From Anagrus nilaparvatae (lineage: Eukaryota > Arthropoda > Insecta > Hymenoptera > Mymaridae): DNA of 64,000 nt. Position 1 is the stretch's first letter, and the number at the start of each line of letters is the position of its first letter. The stretch lies in contig JAKSXM010000007.1 in the NCBI GenBank assembly GCA_022575985.1, forward strand, positions 51,242,501 through 51,306,500, written 5' to 3'. The position numbers were made by a program, and so were the translations under genes. The notes beneath the pieces are model-generated. The model had not been told where the DNA came from. It saw nothing but the letters and a program-made list of their open reading frames with translations, and made no database searches. Shown here piece by piece: positions 1 to 11,430 of the stretch.

Positions 1-247
1 AAAAAATGGTAAAAATTCGAAAATCGCATTTCCAGTTTCCCACTGAAGAATACTAATTTTTTTAAGTATTCTTATAAAGATAAATTAAGATGCTCCGCTC
101 TTAAAATTTAATATTTTTCTACCAGAAAATCCCAAAAATTTATTACTAATTATATTAAATTTTTTTTAAAAATTCTTTCGAAAAAAAAAATAAGACACAC
201 TCTAATCTAAGTTTTAGTAGATGTACCAGAAATAATAAAGTATAGTA
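1..247. other. AT-rich flank, no gene seen
   Basis: This stretch is AT-rich with long A and T runs and contains no open frame of note. It ends at the TA that precedes the first foldback element. Confidence 0.6.
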
Positions 248-274
248 CTCCAGTCAAATCACGGGGGGGGGGGG
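248..274. repeat. TIR of element A with 12-G run
   Basis: The left terminal inverted repeat contains 12 consecutive G from 263 to 274. The matching place in the right arm (about 2180-2190) reads CCAAAACCG and has no such run, so the tract is present on one end only. Confidence 0.8.
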
Positions 275-2204
275 TGGTATTGTTTGTGGCCGCCACCAGA
301 TTTGGTCTACTATAGGTTTTTTGGGTCGCTGAACACGAAAATCGGGGTCTTTTCTATGCGCAATTGGAGCTTGACCCTTAAATCGGGCAAAACTGCCCTT
401 AAAAAGGGCATTTTTGCTGTATTCATTGTAAGCCTTTGAAATTTGGTATACGGGGGTTTTTCGGGTCGCTGATAACGAATATTGCAGTTACAACTATGAA
501 AAATTACCCCTTCACCCTTAAATTGGGCAAAACTGCCCCTAAAAAGGGATTTTTTGCTGTATTCACTGTAAGCCTTTGAAATTTGGTATACGGAGGTTTT
601 TTAGGTCGCTGATAACGAATATTGCAGTTATAACTATGAAAAGTTACCCCTTTACCCTTAAATTGGACAAAACTACCCCTAAAAGGGGTGTTTTCACTAC
701 TTTCACTCTATCCCTCCAAGATTCGACCTATTAGGGTTTTTTGGGTCGCTGATCACAAAAATCGTTGTCTTTTCAATTAAAACGTAATTCTTCACCCTTA
801 AATTAGCCAAAAATATCCCTGAAAGGGGTAATTTTGCAACTTTCACTCTAGCCCTCCAAGATTTGGTCTAATAAAGGTTTTTGGGGTTGCTGATCACGAA
901 TATTAAAGTTATAACTATGAAAAATAACCCCTTCACCCTTAAATTGGCCAAAAGTACCCCTAAAAGGGGTGTTTTTTCTACTTTCGCTCTAACCCTCCAA
1001 GATTTGGTCTTAAAGGGTTTTTTAGGTCGCTGATCACGAAAATCGCGTTTTTTTCAATTAAAAATTAGGTCTTCAGCCTCAAATTTACTAAAACTACTCC
1101 TAAAAGGTTTGAAAGGTATAAATAAATGAATCATACATTTTACAAGTTATCTTATTTATAAAATAAAGGTAAGCAAATGTTTTATCATTTGAAAAATTTT
1201 TCAAAAATTAAAAAAAAATTTTTTTGCATTAAACAAAACTTTTATTATGCCTCAAAATAACCCTTCAAGGGCTGTTTATTGTGAAAATCGACCTAAAAAA
1301 CCCTATTAGACTGAGTCTTAGAAGGCTAGAACGAATATAGCGAAAGTGCCCCTTTTAGGAGTAGTTTCGGCTAATATAAGGTTGAAGAGTTACGTTTTAA
1401 TTGAAAAGACATCGATTTTTGTGATCAGTGCCCCAAAAAAACCTATTACACCAAATTTTGAATGGCTAGATTGAAAGTAGCGAAAACACCCCTTTTCGGG
1501 GCAGTTTTGCTCAATTTAAACGTGAAGGGGTAATTTTTCATAGTTATAACTGCAATATTTGTTATCAGTGACCCAAAAAACCCCCGTTTACCAAATTTCA
1601 AAGGCTTACATTGAATATAGCAAAAATGCCCTAGTTAAGGGCAGTTTTGCCCAATTTAAGGGTGAAGGGGTAATTTTTCATAGTTTTAACTGCAATATTC
1701 ATTATCAGCGACCCAAAAAACCCCCGTATACCAAATTTCATAGGCTTACAGCGAATACAGCAAAAATGCCCTATTTAAGGGCAGTTTTGTCCAATTTAAG
1801 GGTGAAGGGTTAATTTTTCATAGTTATAACTGCAATATTCGTTATCAGCGACCCGAAAAACCCCCGTATACCAAATTTCAAAGGCTTACAATGAATACAG
1901 CAAAAATGCCCTTTTAAGGGCAGTTTTGCCCGATTTAAGGGTCAAGGGGTAATTTTTCATAGTTATAACTGCAATATTTGTTATCAGCGACCCAAAAAAC
2001 CCCCGTATACCAAATTTCAAAGGCTTACAATGAATACAACAAAATTGCCCTTTTTAGGGGCAGTTTTGCCCGATTTAAGGGTCAAGCCCCAATTGCGCAT
2101 AGAAAAAACCCCGATTTTCGTGTTCAGCGACCCAAAAAACCTATAGTAGACCAAATCTGGTAGCGGCCACAAACAATACCACCAAAACCGTGATTTTACT
2201 GGAG
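248..2204. mobile_element. Foldback element A, arms made of 140-base units
   Basis: The element has terminal inverted repeats that begin CTCCAGTCAAATCACGG and is flanked on both sides by TA, the duplication expected of Tc1/mariner-type transposition. The left arm (about 248-1090) holds six units marked by the motif GGGTCGCTGA at 323, 463, 603, 743, 883 and 1024. The right arm (about 1255-2204) holds seven inverted units, with the motif complement near 1287, 1427, 1567, 1707, 1847, 1986 and 2126. The period is therefore 140 bases in both arms. Most units also contain a short GCCC...GGGC hairpin. No transposase is present, so this is a non-autonomous element. The frames at 1559-1813 and 1978-2163 are repeat sequence and not genes. 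Confidence 0.85.
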
Positions 2205-2904
2205 TATAGATTCTATAAGCTGATTTCAGACTACAGCCGTCTCTACACCATACTTAGACAATGATTATCTTTTTTTTAAATTACATTTCTATGCATTTTA
2301 AATAGTATTAACGTAATCATAAAATAAAATAATATCTTCTGGTGTAGAAAGGGCCTACGTCACGAGTGCAGAGTATACACTTAAAAATAACGCTGATAGA
2401 AACAGTTTGTGTACATTTTATATGGAGAAACGGTAAAATATTTTTTATTTTTATAAAATAATAATAAAATTGTTCTTTTTTCAAATTTTGGTAAACATTA
2501 TTATAAAAATATAACATTCAAAGTAAAAAATAATACATAGTTAGTAACATTTTTGTTGAAATATAATTCATATTTTATGAACTAAAAAAAAAATCGTGTC
2601 TTTACGTGAAAAATCGAAGTCTCAAAAACACGATTTTTGATATTTTTAAATAACGCATGCGCATTAACTTTACACCGCTACTTTAGCTTTTTAATAAAAA
2701 AAAAATGCTTATAAAATAATTTTGAGGAAGCAATTTAATTTAACGCGGGAGCAATTTTTTGAGCCGTCATTTATCAAAATAGAAGAAACCGATTGCGTAT
2801 CTCCCGCACGGGTCAAACGGATGATTGTAGAATGTGCCTTAATCTCATTAATCTACGGAAGCTTGTACCCGCCACCTATATATCGGCATTGTTGTCGTAG
2901 ATGA
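2205..2904. other. Intergenic stretch between two foldback elements
   Basis: This is AT-rich sequence. A short inverted match (AATCGTGT near 2593 and ACACGATT near 2628) could form a small hairpin. Positions 2740-2900 are less AT-rich and carry a 60-codon open frame that I do not recognise and do not call a gene. Confidence 0.5.
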
Positions 2905-3866
2905 ATTTTTCAATCGCTGATCAAGAATTTGGCTGAATTTTTTAAAAATAATTATCATTTCACCCTTAAATAAGCAGAATCAACCCCTAAATGGGATGTT
3001 TTTGCTATTTCCGCACTTTGAGCGACCAAATTAAGTCTTAACGGGTTTTTTGGATCACTGAACAAGAATTTGGGTGAATTTTTTATAAATAATTATCATT
3101 TCACCCTTAAATAAGCAGATACATTTTTTAGGAATTTTCAGGAAAAATAAATGATTTTTTTAGGGTAAAATTAATTTTTAATACAAAAATCCCTCAAATC
3201 CTTGTCCAGTGCAGTGACACGAAAAACCCGTTAGGACTTAATTTCGTCGCTAAAAGTACGAAAATAGCAAAAACGCTCCTTTTAGGAGTTGTTTTTGCTA
3301 ATTTAAGAGTGAAATATTAACTATTTATAAAAAATTCGCCCAAATTCTTGATCAGCGACCCAAAAAACCCGTCAGGAGTTAATTTCGTCGCTCAAAGTGC
3401 GGAAATAGCAAAAACACCCCCTTTTAGGGGTAATTTTTACTAATTTAAGGGTGAAATATTAATTATTTATAAAAAATTCTCCCAAATTCTCGATTAGCGA
3501 CCCAAAAACCTATATGGACCTAATCTGGTCGCTCAAAGTGCGAAAATAGCAAAAACACCCCTTTTAGGTGTAATTTTCGCTAAGTTAAGGGTGAAATATT
3601 AATTATTCACAAAAATCTACCTCAAATTCTTGTTCAACGACCCAGAAAACCCCCCAAGACCAATTCTTGGCTAAATCTAGAAACTCAGTTTGCTAATATA
3701 TCATAAAACCCTTTTTGGGGGGTAGTTTTTGCAAATTTAAGGGTGTTCCGAAAATATCTCCCGAAAATAACCACGATTTTGGTGACTAGCGACCCAAAAA
3801 ACATATAGCAGAGCAAATCTCATGTTGGCCAGTCAAAATACACCCTAAACCGCAATTTGACTGGAG
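2905..3866. mobile_element. Foldback element B, 140-base units, left end lost
   Basis: The right end reads ATTTGACTGGAG followed by TA at 3867, which is the same terminus as element A. The left arm has only about two units (GCTGATCAAG near 2916 and CACTGAACAAG near 3056). The right arm has five inverted units (AGCGACCC-like motif at 3213, 3354, 3496, 3636 and 3788). The spacing is 140-142 bases apart from the last step of 152. No CTCCAGT terminus is visible on the left, so that end is truncated or rearranged. Unit sequence differs from element A except for the GCGACCCAAAAAAC core and the phrase AATTTAAGGGTG. Confidence 0.75.
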
Positions 3867-3868
3867 TA

Positions 3869-4180
3869 AATTTGTTAGTTAAATTTATGATATATCGATG
3901 CAGCTGTCATTTTCATTCTTTGTTGAGGTGTTGTCAGATAAAAAAAAAAAATTATACGTCTCTTTTTTAAATTCCATATTGTTTATTGATGTAATTATAT
4001 TAAATGTATACACTAATTGAATTGTTTTTTATGTATTGTGTAATTTCTTTGGGTCAGATACAACTTTAATAGATACTCTACATTGTTGCCTCTGCTTTGG
4101 GTGTAGGTTGCATTTTATACTTCAAAACTTATTTCATTATCCCAATAACTTATCTGCAATTTTTTTTTATTTTTCAGATA
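3869..4180 (+). other. Upstream region of F-box/LRR gene, probable 5' intron
   Basis: This AT-rich stretch ends in a long T-rich tract and TTTTTCAG at 4169-4176, four bases before ATG. It looks like a splice acceptor, so an untranslated first exon probably lies further upstream. I could not place that exon. Confidence 0.45.
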
Positions 4181-5851
4181 ATGGATTTTTTTAATTTTGA
4201 TTGCCTTGAAAACATTTTTTATTTTCTTCCTTTAATTGACCGAGCAAGGGTTGAACAAGTATGTACAAATTGGAAAGATGTGGCAATAGAATCTACTAAA
4301 TTCCCAAAATTAGACTTAAACAAAAAATTTTGGGGATCTTTAATATTTGGCCAAGAACAAGAAGTAACAGAAAATAACTTTTACATTCTTCAAAAAGTGC
4401 TGAAAAAATATGGTAATAAGATTAGAAGTATTGACATAAGTTATTGTTCTTCTTTTAAAAATCATTGCGATAAAAATAATTTGGATCTTAGTTGCATGAA
4501 AAATTTTTCACAATTAGAAATTGTGTGTTTGAAAGCAACTATTGAAATCCTTATTATTCAAATTAAAAGTATGATCGTTCATTGTAATAAGATTTCAAAA
4601 TTAAAATTACGAGAAATTAAAACTGAAAAAGTAAATTTGAATGATTCAATCATTGATCTTGAGGATAATTTAATTACTTTATTGTTTAAAAATAAAAATT
4701 TAAAGAAAATACATTTGTATGGCATTTTAGTCACTGATAATTTTTTTAGGAATTGCTTTACCGATTCCATGATTGAAATTGTTTTGAAACATAAGCTAAT
4801 TAATTTTGATAATTTTGAAAATTGTTTTTTTAATTCAAAAAATTTGAATATATTAAAATTATCATTTGGTTCATCTGGAAAAATTAAAAACTTTATAGAC
4901 ATCATTTCTAATAACTGTTGTAATATTACTGAATTAAGTTTGAATTTTAACGATTCCAAGGAAAGTTACGAAAACGAACTTAGTAAACTTTTGTCTGTAA
5001 ATAAAATTAAAGAATTAAATTTTAATAGATCAAATATTACAGGATATTGTTTATTAAATTTAAAAAATGAGTTTATAAGAGCCATAAAATTAATTCGTTG
5101 TAATTTCCTTAAAATTTCTTATTTAACTTCGTTGTTAGAAAATTTAAATAACTTGATTAAATTAAAGTTTGATATTAGAAATTCACCATTAACAAGTTAT
5201 TGTTTAAAAGCTGTCTCAAATAATTTAGCATTACAAAATTTAGTGTATAAAAATTTATCTGAAGACTTAATTACATCTAGTAGCTTAAATCATGTATTAA
5301 CTTTAAAAAATTTGAAACTTTTAACAATCAATCAAACGCTTTTAGTCACTGACAGCTTTTTATCAGATATCAGCCAGCAACTAACAGAATTGTCAACTTT
5401 GAATATTGTCAATTGCAAGAACGTTACTAATAAAGGTATAAAAGAATTAAGTAATTTATCCAAATTGAGACACTTGTTTATTGGTGGTATTGATAAAATA
5501 ACAGGTGAAGGATTGAGTACTTTACCCCACTTGGTAACGCTAGACTGTTTTAATTGTAAGAATCTAACAGATGAAAATTTAATTGAAGTAGTTGAGAATT
5601 CTGTAGATTTACAATACCTTGATCTTTGCTTATGTTATAAAGAAGAAAATTATAAATTTCTTAATTGTATTAATTCTATTATGTCAAAAAATCTCAACAA
5701 TAAAGTATTAACAGTCGTAATTGATATTGATATTGAAGACAAAAATCTGCAAGAAATGAATATATCTCCAAATTTAAAATTTGTTAGCATAGGGGATTTT
5801 TCTGATTCATCCAAAAATTCATTTGATTATTTAAAAATACCAAAATATTAG
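4181..5851 (+). CDS. F-box/leucine-rich-repeat protein (556 aa)
   Basis: A single open frame of 557 codons. Residues about 2-40 form an F-box: a leucine-rich stretch with LPLIDRARVEQVCTNWKDVA, where the VC..W signature is typical. The rest is irregular leucine-rich repeats of the LRR_6/AMN1-like type, for example LSTLNIVNCKNVTNKGIKEL and LQYLDLCLCYKE. F-box proteins normally bridge Skp1/Cullin-1 ubiquitin ligases to targets held by the LRR arc. That role is inferred from the family, and the target is unknown. The frame is open upstream to 4097 but has no ATG there, and a splice acceptor lies just before 4181, so I chose this start. The coding part is intronless, unlike the conserved genes in this window. 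No signal peptide or membrane segment is visible. A distant relative lies at 51371-52894 on the other strand. Confidence 0.8.
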   Translation: MDFFNFDCLENIFYFLPLIDRARVEQVCTNWKDVAIESTKFPKLDLNKKFWGSLIFGQEQEVTENNFYILQKVLKKYGNKIRSIDISYCSSFKNHCDKNNLDLSCMKNFSQLEIVCLKATIEILIIQIKSMIVHCNKISKLKLREIKTEKVNLNDSIIDLEDNLITLLFKNKNLKKIHLYGILVTDNFFRNCFTDSMIEIVLKHKLINFDNFENCFFNSKNLNILKLSFGSSGKIKNFIDIISNNCCNITELSLNFNDSKESYENELSKLLSVNKIKELNFNRSNITGYCLLNLKNEFIRAIKLIRCNFLKISYLTSLLENLNNLIKLKFDIRNSPLTSYCLKAVSNNLALQNLVYKNLSEDLITSSSLNHVLTLKNLKLLTINQTLLVTDSFLSDISQQLTELSTLNIVNCKNVTNKGIKELSNLSKLRHLFIGGIDKITGEGLSTLPHLVTLDCFNCKNLTDENLIEVVENSVDLQYLDLCLCYKEENYKFLNCINSIMSKNLNNKVLTVVIDIDIEDKNLQEMNISPNLKFVSIGDFSDSSKNSFDYLKIPKY

Positions 5852-5890
5852 TGTGAATTTTATTTTGTTTTATTTATTTAATTTTATTGT

Positions 5891-7172
5891 AAAAAATCGT
5901 AAAGAATTATAAAAAAGCTAAGGCTTTTTTATTTCAGGCACGATCACATATTCATTGAGTATTTTCTCTTTAATAACGTTGATGGGATCCACACCCTCAT
6001 AAATTGAAAACTATTATTGATTATCACACACCAAGGCAATATAAGCATGTAGAGGCATCGGAATGACCTGGGGACCAAATTCCTCCATAAATTGGACAAT
6101 TTAAAAACTTTTTTGTTTTTTAACCTAACGAACTTTTAAGGCAAGATTTCATTTATGTATTGCATACATAGGGTGATAGTGCCTAATAATCTATGTATTG
6201 CATACTTAGGGTGATCGTGCTTAAAACATAAATTTTAGTTAATTTAGTTATTGTAGGTCATTAACCATATTTTGGATGTATTAAATTCAAAACCAATTCA
6301 TTTTTCAACATTTTTATCATTTTTTCATAATTTTTTTTGATATCTGAAATCAGTTTTTAGGACATTTCTCTGCAAGGACTTGACGAAATTACTTGAAATT
6401 GAAAACCCTGCAACTAGATTTGATTTCAAAAAATTTGGTCTAAGGGATTTTTGATTCATCGAGTAGTTTCTGAGATCTTGAGGATACACTTTCTCGAACA
6501 TACATCCCTACACACACCAAGGCAATATAAGCATTTACAGGCATCGGAATGACCTGGGAACCAAATTCCTCCATAAATTGGAGAATTTGAAGACTTTTTC
6601 GTTTTTTAACATGATGAACTTTTAGGGAGTATTCAGACGAGAAAAAATTTGTAACCCCCACCTTCAATTTTTACTCCCTCTTGTCCCCATTCTAGCGTTT
6701 TAAATAATAAAAAGTGGGAGTAAATTTTAAAGGTGGTGGCTAAAATTTTTTCTCGTCTAAATGCTCCCTATTCTGGAGTCAAAAACGCATTTGAATCCCC
6801 CACCCTCGGTTGAACGCAGCGGCGGGTGGAAGGTACCGCTCACGAAATCTTAATTATTAGGCACTATCACCCTATGTATTCAAAGAGCTTATTATGTATG
6901 CAATACATAAATGAAATCTTGCCTTAAAAGTTCGTTAGGTTAAAAAACAAAAAAGTCTTTAAATTGTCCAATTTATGGAGGAATTTGGTCCCCAGGTCAT
7001 TCCGATGCCTCTACATGCTTATATAGCCTTGGTGTATGATAATAAATAATAGTTTTCAATTTATGAGGGTGTGGATCCCATCAACGTTATTAAAGAGAAA
7101 ATACTCAATAAATATGTGATCGTGCCTGAAATAAAAAAGCCTTAGCTTTTTTATAATTCTTTACGATTTTTT
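5891..7172. mobile_element. Foldback element C with about 320-base arms
   Basis: The arms at 5891-6210 and 6855-7172 are near-identical inverted copies; the outer ends read AAAAAATCGTAAAGAATTAT and its complement. An extra partial copy of the left arm, in direct orientation, lies at about 6510-6624 (it shares CACCAAGGCAATATAAGCAT), and it is interrupted at 6625 by a smaller element. The phrase TATGTATTGCATAC..TAGGGTGAT is repeated at 6155 and 6194. No transposase frame is present. The frame on the minus strand at 6440-6667 is repeat-derived. Confidence 0.75.
6625..6768. mobile_element. 144-base MITE nested in element C
   Basis: The terminal inverted repeats begin GGGAG and continue through AGACGAGAAAAAATTT, with about 35 matching bases at each end. 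TA flanks both sides (6623-6624 and 6769-6770). It interrupts the third copy of the element C arm, so it inserted later. It is too short to code for anything. Confidence 0.8.
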
Positions 7173-7937
7173 CCCTTATTGTTTAAAAAATAGCTAATTT
7201 TCTTGCCTTTTGATAAAGACACAATCTTTGACCATAAAAAAGAATGCTCATTTTTTTATTTTTTATGGGCATAAACACGCTATTATGTCCATAAAAAAAT
7301 TTCACCTAATATGTATGAAAACTACAGGAAAAAATGTATCAAATTTATAAAATTTTTAAAAACTTTTCGTAAGCAAAGATTAACAAAAATACAGAGCTTT
7401 CCAATTATGCCCCTATTAGCTATATAGAATTTTTTATATATTGTAAAAAATTAGAAATTTTCATTTTTTTAAAAATAATGTATGAATATAAAAATATATG
7501 TACTTAATTTATACAATAAATTTTAAATATTTTCAAATAAAAAATAATATTTATTTTGTATTTATTAAATTTATTTATTTTTTTTAAATTAAACTTTATC
7601 CAACAAACATATTATTGTTTAGAAATTAGATAAAAAAATACATCACAATTTTTATAATTAATATATTATAATTGACCAAAAATTTAAATAAATATAAAAC
7701 ACTTTAAAAAAGATACATCATAAATAAACCTAAGTATATTCAAAAATTAATTACATTTATAATTATTTGCTAAATACTGAAATATATTTTTGATTATTTA
7801 ATATTGCATTTTTGAAGTTTAATTAAAAAATAATTACAACTTTGTTGTCTGAATATTCCTAATACTAACGTTTTATATTTACAAGGAAAGGTTTTGAGAT
7901 TTATAGCCTGATTTCTATAATTGTTCTAATATAGTCA
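7173..7937. other. AT-rich intergenic, no gene seen
   Basis: This is very AT-rich sequence with many stop codons in all frames. I see no repeats beyond simple A/T runs. Confidence 0.6.
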
Positions 7938-8477
7938 CACTGTAAAAAAAACTCCGGTGATTTTTCGACAAAATTGGTAAATTTACTAAAATTTAGTAAA
8001 TTTTCGAAAAAATTCGCAATTTTTCGAAAAAAATCGTAAATTTACTAATATTTGTAAATTTGCGAAAAAATAGTAAATTTACGATTTATTTTTTCCTAAT
8101 TTTTCGACAAAATCGTAAATTTACTAATATTTGTAAATTTGCGAAAAAATAGTAAATTAACAATTTTTTTTTTCGTAAATTTTCGACAAAATCGTAAATT
8201 TACAACTGTGTCGTAATTTTACGATTTTTGTAGAAAAATTGCAAATTTTAATCGAAAATTTGCGACAAACAATTGTGAAATTACAAGTCCTATTTTTCGT
8301 ACCTAAAAACGCATAGCAAACCATTTAGAGTCATAAAATAATGTTTTTTTATTTTATACCATATTTAAGGACGCTCCGTCATTTGAATTTCCGAATAAAG
8401 ACATATACATTTTGTTAGAGGAATGCCTCAGGAATCGAATAATATGGGCCATATAGTCGATAGTGATTGCCAGAGAA

Positions 8478-8962
8478 TAACTACTCAAGAACAAAAAAAA
8501 ACTTTTCTTTTGACAATGAAATTTAGCCAAGTTATCGTCAATTTACGATTTTACTCAAATTTTTCTTAAAAAAGACATTAAAAAAAGTCTGTTTCTGAAC
8601 TTAAAATATGCATTATTCCTTTCTTCAAGAAAATAATAATTTTTTACCACATTTCAACAATTAGGTTAAAAACCAATGAAAAACTGTGTTAAATAAATTT
8701 AGCTAATTACAGTTTTCAAAGGTTTCTGACCTAAAAATTAAAATTTTGTGAACAAAAATGATTTTTTTTTTTGAAGAAATGAATACTCAGGGAAAAATTA
8801 ATCGATTTTTAAAAAAAAAGTTATTATTTTACGATGAAAATCAAACAAGTCAGAAATAGGCATTTTTCAATATAAAACTTTGAGTAAAATCTTAAATTGA
8901 CGACAACTCGGCTAAATTTCATCGTAAAAAGAAAAGTTTTTTTTTCTTCTGGAGTAGTTTTT
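8478..8962. repeat. Palindrome, family shared with 43117-44220
   Basis: Arms around a centre near 8720 carry AAATTTAGCCAAGTTATCGTC on the left and its near-complement on the right. The same arm sequence recurs at 43395-43450 and 43890-43940, and a partial copy lies near 61050-61170. This is therefore a dispersed foldback family. Confidence 0.7.
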
Positions 8963-9079
8963 CCCTGGAAATCAGATTTTGTCATCTATTATTTAAAATT
9001 TTAATTAACAAAAAAGTAATTTTTAACTTGATTAATGAAGTTATCGCCTATTTTATTTTTCTTAAATTATTTTGGGTTG

Positions 9080-11430
9080 CTCAGATACGAAAAACACGGT
9101 TTTCGACATAAAAGTGGCAAAATCTTTTTGGCATCCATCGCCGATTCCGTGATAACGTTTTTTTTTGCATTCTATAGGTTGCAAACTATCAGAAAATCAT
9201 GGTGTTAATCGTTGCCTCTTAAATTTTTTTTTTTTTAATTTTTAGTGCTCATAAAACGTATTTTCTCGTAGAAATGCACATAAATTAGGCATTATTTTTT
9301 TTTTTTACTACTTAACTTGGACAAAAAACTGAAGAAAAAAAAAATTTGAAGGCGCATGGATATAACCCGTTTTTTCAGATAGTTTGAACCTTCAGAAAAC
9401 CGAAACAAAAAGTGAACAAGAAATCGGCGATAGATGCCAAAAAGATTTTTCCACTTTTATGTCAAAAACTGCCTTTTTTCGTAACTGATTTTCGAAAATT
9501 TTTATTTCAGGGGTTTTTCGTGGTATTTTTAGGGATATTTGTTTGTGAAAAGTTAAAAAAAGTTCAAAACTAATACAAGCAAGGATTTAGCATCAATTTT
9601 TACACGTTTATTACCAATTTTTTCAATTTTATACAATACGTAATTTTTGACTGATTACGCATATTTTCAAGCTGTGGAATTAAATTAAAAGGGGAGTTCA
9701 ATACATTTGGAACACCAAATTATAAAAAATGGTTATGAATGAGTTTATTATGTTGAAAAAACATGCCGGCTACTCTCCGTTCATTCCAAAGGGCCATCTG
9801 AGCCTAGAAACGCAGGGCTCATTGAAATAGGGTTTTTTGGTAATTTTCAATGAGACGCTAAAACCTTACAAGTTAACTTAAACTCTTTTACTCTTTTCTT
9901 TGGTTGGTTTCATTTTTTTGGTGTAAATACCACCTTTCAAACGCCGTAAACCGTAATTTATTATCATTAATCCTCTCATCACTATAGCCAATTAACCAAA
10001 TGGTCAATTTTGGTTAAAAATGACCTATTTTTAAATTGCTGCCAAATTTGTAATTTTTGACGAAAATGGGTTTTATACGTCTCAAAATATTTCGACAAGC
10101 TTCAAATTTCCAAAAATTCTTTACTCTACTTTTTTGAATTATTTAATCATCAGATATATGATAATTAGAAGTCGGAGTCCCAATTATATGGTTTTATAAA
10201 AAGCTAATTTTTAATGTTAACTTAGAAGAGCCATTTCTTAAAAACGACTCAAGGAAATGAGACGAGAAAAATTTTTTAGAAACTTCAAGCTTGTAGGAAT
10301 TTTTCAAGACATACAAAACCTTTTTTTATTAGAAATGACGAATTTGGCAGCAATTAAAAATAGGTAATTTGGTTAATTGGCTACATTAATAAAAAAATTA
10401 GTGATGGAAAATTGCGGTTTACGGCGTTTGAAAGGTGACACTTACACCAAAAAATTGAGACCAACCAGAAGTGTTTTGGTTAACTTGTGAGGTTTAAGCG
10501 TTTCATTGCCAAAAAACCCTATTTTATAACATTGAACCCTGCGTTTCTAGGCCCAGAAGACCCATTAGAATGAACGGAGAGTAGCCGTCATGTTTTTTCA
10601 ACATAATAAACTCATTCATAACCATTTTTTATAATTTGGTGTTCCAAATGTATTGAACTCCCCTTTTAATTTAATTCTACAGCTTGAAAATATGCGTAAT
10701 CAGTCAAAAATTACGTATTGTATAAAATTGAAAAAATTGGTAATAAACGTGTAAAAATGAAAAATATTTGGGCACATAATCATTAATGGAGTTTTATTTG
10801 CTTGGAAAAATATATTTTATGAGATAAAAATAAAATAGACAAAATATTTAAGATGAAAAAGTATAATTACTTCATTTTAACAAGAATTAAAAAATTGAGA
10901 CTATAGGGGTTCCATCATTGTAGCGCATTAAAATAATTATTTTCGGGCATCTTGATGGTATGTAACAATCAATTTGGGCTAAAAATTATCAATATTTACC
11001 ATTATAACTTGTACGTAGATTAAAAACAGCCTAAGGTGCAAGAAAAAGTAATAAAACAAAATTTGAAAAAAAGCAAAAAATAAATACAGGTTTTCAAGCT
11101 TATAAATGTCAAAATATTGTTAAAAATTGATGCTAAATCCTTGCTTGTATTAGTTTTGAACTTGTTTTAACTTGTCATAAAAAAAAAATCCCTAAAAATA
11201 CCGCAAAAAACCCCTGAAATAAAAATTTTCGAAAATCGGTTAGCTCAGTTACGAAAAAAGGCAGTTTTTGAGATAAAAGTGGAAAAATCTTTTTGGCACC
11301 TATCGCCGATTTCTTGTTCACGATTTTTTTCGGTTTTCTGAAGGTTCAAACTACCTAAAAACACGGGTTATATCGATGTGCCTTCATTTTTTTTTTTCAG
11401 TTTTTTGTCCAAGTTAAGGATGATGCCTAC
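9080..11430. repeat. Composite palindrome inside the giant foldback
   Basis: The core palindrome at 9595-10763 is centred near 10179. It holds inverted copies of GTGTTCCAAATGTATTGAAC and of CTACTCTCCGTTCATTC. The right arm is interrupted at about 10764-11110 by roughly 350 unrelated bases, then resumes: GATGCTAAATCCTTGCTTG near 11122 pairs with 9574-9592. It continues out to about 11430. The left outer part (9080-9490) also folds on itself locally. A degraded copy of this core family lies at 57925-58290. Confidence 0.65.

Noticed and set aside
1559..2163. Two open frames of 84 and 61 codons
   Set aside because: They are the same 140-base repeat read through; the protein repeats (TPVYQISKAY) with the DNA.
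2722..2904. 60-codon frame with balanced composition
   Set aside because: No start context, no splice partners and no family recognised; left as intergenic.
4097..4180. Upstream extension of the first F-box/LRR frame
   Set aside because: No ATG in the extension and it contains a polypyrimidine tract with CAG acceptor; likely intron.
4579..4959. 126-codon frame on the minus strand
   Set aside because: Lies entirely within the F-box/LRR coding region on the other strand and has no recognisable motif.
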